From assembly GCA_964431965.1 (NCBI GenBank), contig CAYSLU010000085.1, positions 1-24,228 of the forward strand: 24,228 nucleotides of DNA, read 5' to 3'. Shown piece by piece: positions 16,801 through 24,006 of the stretch; the stretch's first letter is position 1; the number at the start of each line of letters is the position of its first letter. This DNA is from CAYSLU01 sp964431965. Lineage in GTDB: Bacteria; Verrucomicrobiota; Kiritimatiellia; CAIKKV01; CAYSLU01. The notes beneath the pieces are model-generated. The model saw only the letters and a program-made list of their open reading frames with translations. It was not told where the DNA came from and ran no database searches. The position numbers and the translations under genes are program-made.

Positions 16801-19445
16801 CGGACGACGCCTACGTGGCGTGGGAGGACACGGTCTTGACCGTGGCTGCACCGGGTGTGCTGGATAACGATACCGATGCCGACGGCGATCCCCTGACGGC
16901 AGCCATGACCACCAATCCGGCTCACGGCGCTCTCACGCTTGGCTCCGACGGCTCTTTTGCGTACACGCCCTCCGCCAACTGGTCCGGCTTGGACAGCTTC
17001 ACGTACCGGGCCGGGGATACGAGAAGCGGGCTGTCGTCCAATGCGATCGTCTGGCTGGATGTGGGGGCGATCAACGATGCGCCGACCGTGTCCCTGACCT
17101 CGCCGATCAACAACACGGGCTTCAACGCTTATGCGGACATCACGGTGAGCGCCACGGCGACCGACGTGGACGGGACTGTATCCATCGTGGAGTTCTATGC
17201 CGGCACCAGCGGCAAGATCGGGGAGATGGATTCGGCGCCGTACTCCATGGTGTGGGGCAGTGTGCCGCCCGGTGTGTACGCGCTGACCGCCGTGGCGTCC
17301 GACATGGACGGCGCCTTGAAAACGTCAACGGTAGTGACGGTAACGGTCACCAACGGCGCGACTCCCGTGGTGGGGGTCACGCCTCAGGACTCGGCTGCGG
17401 CTGAGCCAAACGCGGCGAGCGGAGCGGGCAACGGCGTGTTCCGGATCAGTCGAACGGGGGGCAACAGCAGTGCGCTGACCGTCTACTACGCCATGAGCGG
17501 AAGTGCGGCGAACGGCGTGGATTACGCGCTGCTTACCGGCGCGGTGGTCATAGCCGCGGGTTCCGCCTACAAGGATGTTTCGGTGGTTCCCCTCGCTGAC
17601 GCGGAAGATGAAGACGGCGAGTCGGTGATCATGACCGTCCTGGCCGACGCGGGATATGACGCGGACAATGGCCGCCTGAGCGCGGCTCTCGCCCTGCAGG
17701 ATGCGGACTATGGGCTGCCCGAGGTGAGAGCCCTAGCCCAGGATGCGGAGGCTTCCGAGCCCAACGGCGCCGCAGGCAAGGGGACCGGCTCATTCCGCAT
17801 CTACCGAACGGGAAGCCTCCACGCGAACCTCCTGGTGCCATACCAGATGGGCGGCAGCGCCTTGAACGGATTGGACTACTCGCCGCTGTCGGGCATGGCA
17901 ACCGTCATCGTCAACAATGCCTATGTGACGCTCACCGTTACAGCGCGTACGGACGCCGAGGACGAGCCCGACGAGGGGGTGGTGCTGGCGATCAACGCCG
18001 ATGCGGCTTACACCGTCAATCCCACCAACGCCGATGCCGCCGTTGTAATGTATGACGCCGAGTACGGCACGCCCACAGTGTGGGTCATCGCGCAGGACAA
18101 GATGGCCAGCGAGCCCGGAGCGCTGACGAACTCCGGCACGGGTGCATTCTGGATATACCGGACCGGAAGCACCCACACCAACCTGGCGGTGCGCTACGAA
18201 ATGAGCGGAGCCGCCGTGAACGGCGCGGATTACAGCGTGGTCACGGGCGCCGTCAGTATCGGAGCCGCCGGCACCTATGCCGCCGTGACCATCACGGCGC
18301 TGAATGACAAGCTCGTCGAGGCGGATGAAGAAGCGATCCTGACCCTTGTGCCCATGACCAACTATGTTGTGGGCGCCACAAACAGCGGTGCGGTCACCAT
18401 CGTGGACAACGGATCCAACGCGCCTCCCGAGATGCCCGTGGCGACGATCGCGGCGACCGACGGCTCAGCCGGAGAGCCCTCGAACAGAGGGACGTTCACC
18501 ATCACGCTGGCTCCCGCTCCGACCGGCGCGGTGACCGTCAGCCTGGCCATGATCGGAACGGCGCAGAAGCCTGCGGATTATACCACCACCGTTTCAAGCG
18601 TCGTGATACCGGCCGGAGTGCCGACGGGCGCCGTCCATGTCGTGGTCAAGGATGATCTGATCTATGAAGGCGATGAGACGGTCCAGATGATCGTCGTGCC
18701 GGGCAACGGCTATGTCCAGGGTGACCCGCTGTCCGCAATCCTGACGATTGTTGACGACGAAACCAACATTTCGCCCGCGGCCGGCGACGACTACTACACG
18801 GTGGTCGCCCTGACCAACATCCTGAATGTGGCCGCGCCGGGCGTACTCCAGAACGACTTTGATCCGGATACCAACGCCATGACGGCCGTCACGGTGACCG
18901 ATCCGGCCGGCGGCACGCTGACGCTCCATGAAGACGGGTCGTTCCAGTTGGCATGGTCGAACGGATGGTACGGCGTCGAATCGTTCACGTACAAGGTGCG
19001 GGACAGCAACGGCGGCGAATCCTCGAATGCCATGGTCACGATCGACGCGAAACGCGATTCCGACTCCGACGGAACACCCGACGACTGGGAGATCCTGTAC
19101 GGACTCAACCCGGCGGTCAGCAACGCGACCGCGGACACCGACACCGACAGCGACGGAATGTGCGACCTATTCGAGTTTATCGCTGGGACCGTTCCCACGG
19201 ACTCCAACTCCGTGTTCATGGTCGAGCGGATGGTTCAGCCGGGCGGCCCTCCTCTGGTCCTCACGTGGCAGAGTCTTGCCGACCGGATGTATTCTGTTGA
19301 GGCCGCCACGAACATGAACCCTCGCGGATGGATCCGTGACCCCGTTTTCACGGATCGTATCGGCTCCGGCGGCCAGCTCAGCTTCACCAACTCCCCGCCG
19401 GGCACGAACCGATTCTATCGGCTGAGCGTCCGCCTGCGGTACTGA
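13848..19445 (+). CDS. Giant secreted metzincin-type metalloprotease with Calx-beta and thrombospondin-3 modules
   Basis: An 1865-residue exported protein. A basic N-terminus precedes one hydrophobic segment (21-38), then a pro-region to about 350. The catalytic domain (about 351-600) has the zinc motif HEYGHNFGLGH (H481, E482, H485, H491) and a methionine-turn-like FSLMSAMM near 530, then LGLGWL, resembling M11/M6-type secreted proteases. Next come a PKD-like domain (about 714-804), a carboxypeptidase-regulatory-like domain (810-865, ITGRVLHGGRPVAGA), a Big-2-like domain (897-975), a cadherin-like domain (981-1078), an Ig-like domain (1078-1168), four Calx-beta repeats (1172-1638), a second cadherin-like domain (1642-1735), thrombospondin-3 calcium repeats (1735-1785, DSDSDGTPDDWE) and a beta-rich tail. 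The ATG is 27 bases after the DUF2130 stop and lacks a well-placed Shine-Dalgarno site. The tail suggests surface or matrix attachment. Confidence 0.9.
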   Translation: MKQRGITSGTRRASRASVRRIACLAIVGLAVLLVALTFRSHSTGSAPRSAAPAPGAREDAAPVATEPAKAIGAAELPQAASSALPSPSGAAAGQAAPPEGDPARVLARFQEWMDAYRNADAAGRGDLLAEGIAIARERRARMLDLIRTDPTNALDHAVTYRLRKGLPSQVVALLEELVSGKGRYDVMAVDHVTDQGLRGETRRSFTTLDGRTLSVSTYGRRSHTPTKNSLSGHGIALDGFMAMHESPVRELDSAERADLDLPADGVALAAYDRFIVVEDREAMARIASEIEAVEDKVNPFSKEPASLVADTVKMRRVSGTEPPTAQSPLDDGGSSSAGGLAPESSWTEGAKTLLYIRARFADESPTYEPLTLAAAQTYQEAVNQYYQNASYGKTSIESTFTTTVTLPHELAYYSTNWMGFSLLLSDACAAAKAANPSWDWANFNLYTVATAHSGFTYAGSAWVGGAGCHLAGYFSLRTAGHEYGHNFGLGHANYWRTDSPSPIGRDSVPGGYVGDTVNSELVEYGHRFSLMSAMMNADLDNAEKPHFAPYEKLGLGWLSTADVATVSASGTYRVYRHDHRDASSGTRAIKVNVPFSDYWASGYNRKYWLSYRRNLFSVGTSKTWMPYGLQVDLGKDAYSMGISTVLLDMTPFSDDDNSGASYNDDNADKDDGFLLLGRTYSDGKANIHITPIAGGGSSPSEWVDVVVTLGAVPDNHPPQLVLTAGTNQAAINQPVTFTASAVDPDGDPLAYGWYYTDNTSTGSTNLNSATAVRSWGAVGEYRVMCVASDMKGGIASDTIVMKVGNPAAHYRITGRVLHGGRPVAGARVNIGSSYQTWSDSDGSYVLPGLAIGSHTVTCRKDGLTFAAQFTNPVGVGPYDAYGKEFWANEPYSGIGTAITVHPYETEVYEGSNLQYVARGWDSLGTGVSVAAAWNVSGGGTIDGSGVFSATTAGGPFVVTATDQGASGNAYVWVVPYVSNTLPVAADDAYVAWEDTVLTVAAPGVLDNDTDADGDPLTAAMTTNPAHGALTLGSDGSFAYTPSANWSGLDSFTYRAGDTRSGLSSNAIVWLDVGAINDAPTVSLTSPINNTGFNAYADITVSATATDVDGTVSIVEFYAGTSGKIGEMDSAPYSMVWGSVPPGVYALTAVASDMDGALKTSTVVTVTVTNGATPVVGVTPQDSAAAEPNAASGAGNGVFRISRTGGNSSALTVYYAMSGSAANGVDYALLTGAVVIAAGSAYKDVSVVPLADAEDEDGESVIMTVLADAGYDADNGRLSAALALQDADYGLPEVRALAQDAEASEPNGAAGKGTGSFRIYRTGSLHANLLVPYQMGGSALNGLDYSPLSGMATVIVNNAYVTLTVTARTDAEDEPDEGVVLAINADAAYTVNPTNADAAVVMYDAEYGTPTVWVIAQDKMASEPGALTNSGTGAFWIYRTGSTHTNLAVRYEMSGAAVNGADYSVVTGAVSIGAAGTYAAVTITALNDKLVEADEEAILTLVPMTNYVVGATNSGAVTIVDNGSNAPPEMPVATIAATDGSAGEPSNRGTFTITLAPAPTGAVTVSLAMIGTAQKPADYTTTVSSVVIPAGVPTGAVHVVVKDDLIYEGDETVQMIVVPGNGYVQGDPLSAILTIVDDETNISPAAGDDYYTVVALTNILNVAAPGVLQNDFDPDTNAMTAVTVTDPAGGTLTLHEDGSFQLAWSNGWYGVESFTYKVRDSNGGESSNAMVTIDAKRDSDSDGTPDDWEILYGLNPAVSNATADTDTDSDGMCDLFEFIAGTVPTDSNSVFMVERMVQPGGPPLVLTWQSLADRMYSVEAATNMNPRGWIRDPVFTDRIGSGGQLSFTNSPPGTNRFYRLSVRLRY

Positions 19446-19710
19446 CGCTGCGGGCGGCACACGGGGGACCACTCCACAGATGCCTGTGGGCAAACGCGTA
19501 TCCGGAACATGACTTGAGGTAGCGCTCGAGTGCGACTGCTCGCTCGCGATCGGCAACCGCGATGTAGGTGACCAAGTGCCACGCCCTATGCGTCGCCGTG
19601 GATGGAGTGCCTCCCTCGTTGTGCTTGGCGAGGCGTCCGTCAACGTTATCGGTCAGCCCAACGTAAGTCTTGTAGAACGAGAGAGAGTTCGAAGCAAGCA
19701 GCCGAACCAA
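19384..19710 (-). pseudogene. Decayed GIY-YIG nuclease gene
   Basis: About 80 residues match GIY-YIG homing-type nucleases: TYVGLTDNV (the second, YIG-like half), GRLAKHNEGG with the conserved arginine and histidine-asparagine, ATHRAWHLVTYIA, and ALERYLKSCSG with the catalytic glutamate, ending in FAHRHLW (19474). What is missing is the first strand: family members begin with a Tyr-Val-Tyr type segment, here replaced by LVRLL after a TTG, with no better start upstream. The frame then runs about 30 residues past the usual end and overlaps the last 62 bases of the giant protease gene on the opposite strand. A palindromic repeat lies directly upstream. I read this as a remnant whose 5' end was lost, though a short translated protein cannot be excluded. 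Confidence 0.55.
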
Positions 19711-19732
19711 GGCATCTTCGGACCACTTCCTG

Positions 19733-19758
19733 ATGCCCTTCGACTTCGCTCAGGGCAT
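19733..19758. repeat. Palindromic dispersed-repeat unit
   Basis: ATGCCCT and AGGGCAT form a 7-base perfect inverted repeat around a 12-base centre (tcgacttcgctc). From memory, the core CCTTCGACTTCGCTCAGGG, read in translation as FDFAQG or LSEVEG, turns up in many unrelated environmental bacterial genomes as a short dispersed palindrome, often beside GIY-YIG genes, as it is here. That recollection has not been checked. Only one copy is seen in this window. Confidence 0.5.
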
Positions 19759-19791
19759 TCGCCGCGCCCCTGAGCGGCCTGCCATGAGCAA

Positions 19792-19807
19792 GCCCGCAAC
19801 AGCGGGC
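19792..19807 (-). terminator. Hairpin 3' of tRNA-Ser, possible terminator
   Basis: GCCCGC and GCGGGC form a perfect 6-base stem with a 4-base loop, starting eight bases after the encoded CCA of tRNA-Ser on the minus strand. It is followed by TTGCTC rather than a run of T, so it is a weak intrinsic terminator or a processing stem. Confidence 0.4.
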
Positions 19808-19808
19808 G

Positions 19809-19903
<95 letters not shown>

Positions 19904-19924
19904 CTGCGGGACACGACGGGTGAA

Positions 19925-19953
19925 AAGCTACGTCCCGCGGGCGCGGGCGTCAA
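19925..19953 (-). promoter_or_regulatory. Sigma70-type promoter of tRNA-Ser
   Basis: On the minus strand TTGACG (19953-19948), a 17-base spacer and TAGCTT (19930-19925) lie 22 bases before the mature 5' end of tRNA-Ser, a normal distance for a tRNA leader. The hexamers are identical to those upstream of the propeller gene at 10042-10070. Confidence 0.65.
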
Positions 19954-19970
19954 GCCATCGACACCCTTCG

Positions 19971-19999
19971 TTGTGCCCGCCCGGCGCTTCTGGCAGAAT
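19971..19999 (+). promoter_or_regulatory. Weak candidate promoter of the UVR-motif gene
   Basis: TTGTGC (19971-19976) and CAGAAT (19994-19999) are 17 bases apart and would start transcription near 20006, immediately before the AAGGAG ribosome-binding site of the gene at 20019. Each hexamer matches consensus at only three or four positions, so this is tentative. Confidence 0.3.
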
Positions 20000-20018
20000 G
20001 AAGCCCAAGGAGCGAGCG

Positions 20019-20801
20019 ATGGCATCGGACGATACAGGCGATGCGGTGGACATGCGGGAGATCCTTCGGGAGTGGCCGTATGACCCGGAGCGCACCGTGC
20101 GCGTGGTCGACTGCGGCCGCGGCCGACAGGTGCTGCAGGTGCGGCTGCCGATGGGGATCGAGCAGTTCGAGATGGACGGCCGCCCCGACGGGCGCCGTCC
20201 GCACAGCAAGGCCTCGGCCCTTGAGTTCTACCTCGACCGGCTGGCCCGCCTTCAGGCCGCCGGCCAGGAGGCGACCTTCGCTCTCACGGAGCCGGAGTGC
20301 GCCGAGCTCTTCGAGGAGGGCACGCTCTACTACTTCCGCTACCTGCACCTGTTCCAGATCGGCGACTGGGAGCGCACCGTGCGGGATACGGGCCGGAACC
20401 TGCAGCTCTTCGACTTCGTGCATCGCCACGCGGCCCGCGCGGAGGATCGCGCGCACCTGGAGAAGTGGCGGCCGTACATCGTCCGCATTCACGGGGTCGC
20501 CCGGGCCATGACCGAGCTGGAGAACCACAACTTCGGGGCTGCGCTTCAGGTCATCAACGGGGTGGTCGCCCAGATCGAGGCGATGCCGGACTCGGACGAC
20601 GAGACGTACCGCGTGGAGCGGGAGCGGTCGATCACCGCCCTGCGCGAGATTGCGACGCAGATCGAGCACACCCGGCCGGTGACCGAACTGGAGCGGCTGG
20701 AGCGCGCCCTGCGCTCGGCGGTCGAGGCCCAGGAGTTCGAGCAGGCGGCTGACCTGCGCGACCGGATCCGCGCCCTGCGCGGCGCGTCCCGCGGCGAATA
20801 G
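20019..20801 (+). CDS. UVR-motif (UvrB/UvrC motif) protein of unknown function
   Basis: A 260-residue soluble protein. The C-terminal 35 residues (about 222-255: ELERLERALRSAVEAQEFEQAA then DLRDRIRAL) are a clear UVR helix-hairpin, the interaction motif that joins UvrB to UvrC and is also found in McsA and Clp-associated proteins. The N-terminal part holds a short beta segment (VRVVDCGRGRQVLQVRLPMGIEQFEMDG, about 27-54) and then a helical, TPR-like stretch (65-215). It lacks any nuclease or helicase motif, so it is not UvrB or UvrC. The ATG at 20019 is supported by AAGGAG six bases upstream; an in-frame ATG at 19998 has none. It is divergent from tRNA-Ser and convergent with the M48 protease, 22 bases away. 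Confidence 0.85.
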   Translation: MASDDTGDAVDMREILREWPYDPERTVRVVDCGRGRQVLQVRLPMGIEQFEMDGRPDGRRPHSKASALEFYLDRLARLQAAGQEATFALTEPECAELFEEGTLYYFRYLHLFQIGDWERTVRDTGRNLQLFDFVHRHAARAEDRAHLEKWRPYIVRIHGVARAMTELENHNFGAALQVINGVVAQIEAMPDSDDETYRVERERSITALREIATQIEHTRPVTELERLERALRSAVEAQEFEQAADLRDRIRALRGASRGE

Positions 20802-20823
20802 GAAGCGCGCGGGAAGGGGACGG

Positions 20824-22098
20824 TCAGGGCGCCTTGTTGCCGGACTCCTTCCCGGCGTTCGCCTGCATCGCGCGCTCGATCGCTCGCACGCGCGCGGAGA
20901 CGGGCGGGTGGCTATAGGCGATGAAGACCTTCAGGGGATGGGGCGTGAGGTTCCCGAGGTTGTCCGCCGTGAGCTTCTTGAGGGCGATCGCCAGGGCGTC
21001 GCCGAGGCCGGTCGTCCGCACCGTATAGGCATCCGCCGCATACTCGCATGCCCGCGATACGACATGGGCGAGCACGCTCAGGACCAGGCCCACCGGCGCG
21101 TACAGGAACGCCGCGAACAGCATGCTGGTGTGGACCGAGGGGTCCGCGAGGCCGAAGGCGGCGCACAGGCCGGGGTGGCCGATGAACCGCGACACGACGA
21201 ACAGCATCAGCCCCGTGGTGATCGTCGACATCAGGACAAAGAGCTGGACGTGCCGCTGGCGGTAGTGCCCCATTTCGTGGGCCAGCACGGCGACCAGCTC
21301 GTCGGTCGTATGCCGGGCCACGAGCGTGTCGTACAGCACGATGCGGCGGAACCGGCCGAACCCCGTGAAGTATGCGTTGGCTTTCGCCGAGCGCTTGGAT
21401 CCGTCCATCGTGAACACGCCGCTCAGCCGGAACCCCTGGCCGCGCGCATACGCCTCGATCCGCCCGCGCAGCTCGCCGTCGGGGAGCGGCGTGAACGTGT
21501 TGAAGAGCGGCATGATGGCGACCGGCGCGATGAAGACGACGAAGAGCTTGAACGCGACGATCACGCCCCAGCACAGGAGCCAGGCCGTCGGGCCGAGCCG
21601 GATGAAGATCCAGAGCACGGTGCCGCCCAGAAGCCCGCCGAGGAGCGCGGTCAGCGCGACGCCCTTCACGAAGTCGAGCGCGAACGTGCCCGGCGTCGTC
21701 CGGTTGAACCCATACCGCTCCTCGATCGCGAAGGTGGAGTAGGCGGCAAAGGGCACGTGGAGCAGCTCGTAGCCCAGGATGAAGATCCCCAGGAAGAGGA
21801 GGCCGGTGCCGATGGGGCCGAAGCCCGCGGCGCGGGCGAGCCGCTCGATGGCCGGAAACCCGCCGCCCACGATCAGGGCCACGCCGAGCGCCGTGAAGAA
21901 CCCGGCGGAGGCGAGGCCGAAGCGCGTGGTGTCGCGCAGGTATTCCTGCGACTTCCGGTAGCGGTCCGCGTCGTAGTACCCCTCGAATCCGGCCGGGAGG
22001 TCGGGCGACATGTGGCGGAGGTTGAGGCGCTCGATCACGAGGTCGAGCAGGAATCCGCCCACCATGGCTCCGAGGATGATGACGAGGTAGATGCTCAT
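20824..22098 (-). CDS. Ste24-type M48 membrane metalloprotease (CAAX protease-like)
   Basis: A 424-residue polytopic membrane protein close to eukaryotic Ste24/CAAX prenyl protease 1 in length and order. It shows hydrophobic segments near 4-20, 62-80, 98-118, 145-166, 172-196, 284-302 and 325-345, the diagnostic DGSKRSAKANAYFTGFG (232-248), the zinc motif HEMGH (H274, E275, H278) and the third ligand in SRACEYAADAY (E352). The active site would face an enclosed membrane chamber. Bacteria lack prenylated CAAX proteins in general, so the natural role is more likely membrane-protein quality control; that is inference. It starts 19 bases after the decarboxylase stop and is probably in the same transcript, though no functional link is evident. 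Confidence 0.93.
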   Translation of the reverse strand: MSIYLVIILGAMVGGFLLDLVIERLNLRHMSPDLPAGFEGYYDADRYRKSQEYLRDTTRFGLASAGFFTALGVALIVGGGFPAIERLARAAGFGPIGTGLLFLGIFILGYELLHVPFAAYSTFAIEERYGFNRTTPGTFALDFVKGVALTALLGGLLGGTVLWIFIRLGPTAWLLCWGVIVAFKLFVVFIAPVAIMPLFNTFTPLPDGELRGRIEAYARGQGFRLSGVFTMDGSKRSAKANAYFTGFGRFRRIVLYDTLVARHTTDELVAVLAHEMGHYRQRHVQLFVLMSTITTGLMLFVVSRFIGHPGLCAAFGLADPSVHTSMLFAAFLYAPVGLVLSVLAHVVSRACEYAADAYTVRTTGLGDALAIALKKLTADNLGNLTPHPLKVFIAYSHPPVSARVRAIERAMQANAGKESGNKAP

Positions 22099-22117
22099 GG
22101 TGTCCGGCGCGGGAAGG

Positions 22118-23260
22118 CTACCGGTTGACGTGCACGATCTGCGCGGGCGGGAAGCCGTTGAACGTCGTGGATGACGCGGCGCTGTAGGCTCCGATGTTCC
22201 GGCTGTAGAGCAGGTCCCCGCGCTCGAGGTTCGTCGGCAGCACCTCGGCCATCGAGATCACATCCAGCGCGTCGCAGGTGGGCCCGAAGACCGTGCAGAC
22301 CTGGGTCGGGCCCCGCTTGAAGGCGCCGAGGTGATACTGGCAGTGGTCGAAGATGATGCCCGAGAACGTGTGGTAGACCCCGTCGTTCACGTAGTAGCAG
22401 AGCTTGCAGTCGCGCACGGCCTTGCCGATGATCTTGCAGACGGACGTGCCCGCCGTGGCCACCATGAACCGCCCGGGCTCGGCCAGGATCTGCACGTCCT
22501 TTGGGAACAGGCGGTCGATCTCCGAGTTGATCTTGCGGGCCAGCTCGCGGAACGGCTTCACGGTCGGGTCATACGGAGCCGGGAACCCGCCGCCGATGTC
22601 GAGCAGGTTCATCTTCGCGTAGCCGCGCGACCGGGCCTCCTTGAACACGTCGGCGGCCAGGTTGATGGCCTTCACGAAGTTGTCGAAATTCGTCGTCTGG
22701 CTCCCGACGTGGAAGCTCAGGCCCTCGACCACCAGCCCGGCGCGGTCGGCTTCGAGGATCAGGTCCACCGCCTCGCCCGAGGCGGCGCCGAACTTTGACG
22801 ACAGCTCGACCATGGCGCCCGTGTTGGGGACCTTCAGGCGCAGGACGAGCCCCGCGTGCGGAGCGTACTTCCGGAGCTTGCGGATCTCCTCGCGGTTGTC
22901 GTACGTCACGAGCGCCTTGTACGGATCCAGCTCCTGGAGGGTTTCCTCGGCCTTGATGGGGTGGGCGTAGATGATCTTGTCCCAGATCCAGTCCTGCCGC
23001 TGTCTGTCCGGCATGTCCCGGATGTGCTCGTGGACGATCTTGAACTCGGGCATCGACGCCACGTCGAAGCTCGCGCCGGCCTCGAACAGAGTCTTGACGA
23101 TGGCGGGATCCGGATTGGCCTTGACCGCGTAGTACGCCTGGACGCGCGGCAGGTACTTCCTGAAGGTCGCGTAGTTCCGGCGCAGTTCGTCGTGGTCCAC
23201 CACGAACAGAGGGGTCCCGTGCTGCCTCGCCAGCTGCTTCAACGCGCTCAGTGTTACCAT
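22118..23260 (-). CDS. Type III PLP-dependent decarboxylase (ornithine/lysine decarboxylase-like)
   Basis: A 380-residue fold-III PLP enzyme that most likely decarboxylates ornithine or lysine to putrescine or cadaverine for polyamine synthesis. Key residues are present: PLP lysine in YYAVKANP (K47), FHVGSQ (H184), the phosphate-binding DIGGGFP (221-227), EPGRF (261-265), VNDGVY (D293) and the catalytic cysteine in GPTCDALD (C329), followed by NIGAYS and TTFNGF as in eukaryotic ornithine decarboxylase. GPTCD favours ornithine/lysine decarboxylase over diaminopimelate or carboxynorspermidine decarboxylase. An insertion of about nine residues (around RQRQDWIWDK, 87-95) precedes IIYAHPIK. The ATG at 23258-23260 has GGGGGAG six bases upstream. 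The frame stays open to 23647 but that part lacks family character. Ornithine versus lysine cannot be separated here. Confidence 0.9.
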   Translation of the reverse strand: MVTLSALKQLARQHGTPLFVVDHDELRRNYATFRKYLPRVQAYYAVKANPDPAIVKTLFEAGASFDVASMPEFKIVHEHIRDMPDRQRQDWIWDKIIYAHPIKAEETLQELDPYKALVTYDNREEIRKLRKYAPHAGLVLRLKVPNTGAMVELSSKFGAASGEAVDLILEADRAGLVVEGLSFHVGSQTTNFDNFVKAINLAADVFKEARSRGYAKMNLLDIGGGFPAPYDPTVKPFRELARKINSEIDRLFPKDVQILAEPGRFMVATAGTSVCKIIGKAVRDCKLCYYVNDGVYHTFSGIIFDHCQYHLGAFKRGPTQVCTVFGPTCDALDVISMAEVLPTNLERGDLLYSRNIGAYSAASSTTFNGFPPAQIVHVNR

Positions 23261-23373
23261 GGCTGTCTCCCCCGAATACTCGCTTCCCCCGCCGCCTGCG
23301 AGGCCTGCGGGTACTGTGCTGCAAGCGGGTTCCGTTTGCAATACGGTTGACGTGCGGTTGCCGTACGGCCCCG

Positions 23374-24006
23374 TCAGCCGGGACACGGGGGTGCGGGTTC
23401 CCGCGTGCGTGGCGCCCGCTGCGCGCGGGGGCCGCCGCAGGGACGGTGTCCGGAGCCGAACAGCCGGCCGACCCGGAGCCCGCAGGCGCCCGGCAGGTCG
23501 TAGAGCGTTGGAGCGCTGAGATGCCGGCACGCGGCGACGGCGATGAGCGCGCAGGCGTGCGCGTCCTCCTCCGCGTCGTGATGCCGGAAGGCCACGCCCA
23601 GAGCGCGCGCGACGTAGTCGAGCCGGTGGGTCGGGTGCTGGGGCCACGCCAGCTTGGCGATGACCATGGTGCAGAAGTAGTCCGTGTCCGGATAGGGGGC
23701 CCCGCAGCGCTCCAGGGAGCGCCGGAGCACGCTCATGTCGAACGCGGCGTTATGGGCGACGAGCGGCCCCGTCACGCGCGGCCAGAGGCTGGGCCAGAAC
23801 TGCGGGAACGTGGGGGCGCCGGCGACGTCCGATGCGCGTATGCCGTGGATGGCGACGTTGAACGGATCGAAGTAGCAGGGCTCGGGGCGGATGAGCTGAC
23901 GGAGGCGCCCCACAACCTGGCCGTTCTCCACCATGACCAGTCCCACGGCGCAGACCGAACTGCGATCCGCATTGGCCGTCTCGAAATCAATGGCCGTGAA
24001 CTTCAT
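23374..24006 (-). CDS. DnaQ-like (DEDDh) 3'-5' exonuclease
   Basis: A 210-residue exonuclease of the DNA polymerase III epsilon type. The DEDDh residues are visible: AIDFETA (D7, E9), LVAHNAAFD (D90) and HHDAEEDAHA (H143, D148). VAIHGI and the CTMVIAKLAWP segment are typical of the stand-alone exonuclease group rather than of the replicative epsilon subunit. The C-terminal tail (about 187-210) is rich in proline and arginine and is probably disordered. The ATG at 24004-24006 (MKFTAIDFETA) matches family starts; the frame extends nine codons further without support. It lies 113 bases upstream of the decarboxylase on the same strand, so co-transcription is possible but not required. Likely role: DNA or RNA end trimming or proofreading. 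Confidence 0.92.
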   Translation of the reverse strand: MKFTAIDFETANADRSSVCAVGLVMVENGQVVGRLRQLIRPEPCYFDPFNVAIHGIRASDVAGAPTFPQFWPSLWPRVTGPLVAHNAAFDMSVLRRSLERCGAPYPDTDYFCTMVIAKLAWPQHPTHRLDYVARALGVAFRHHDAEEDAHACALIAVAACRHLSAPTLYDLPGACGLRVGRLFGSGHRPCGGPRAQRAPRTREPAPPCPG

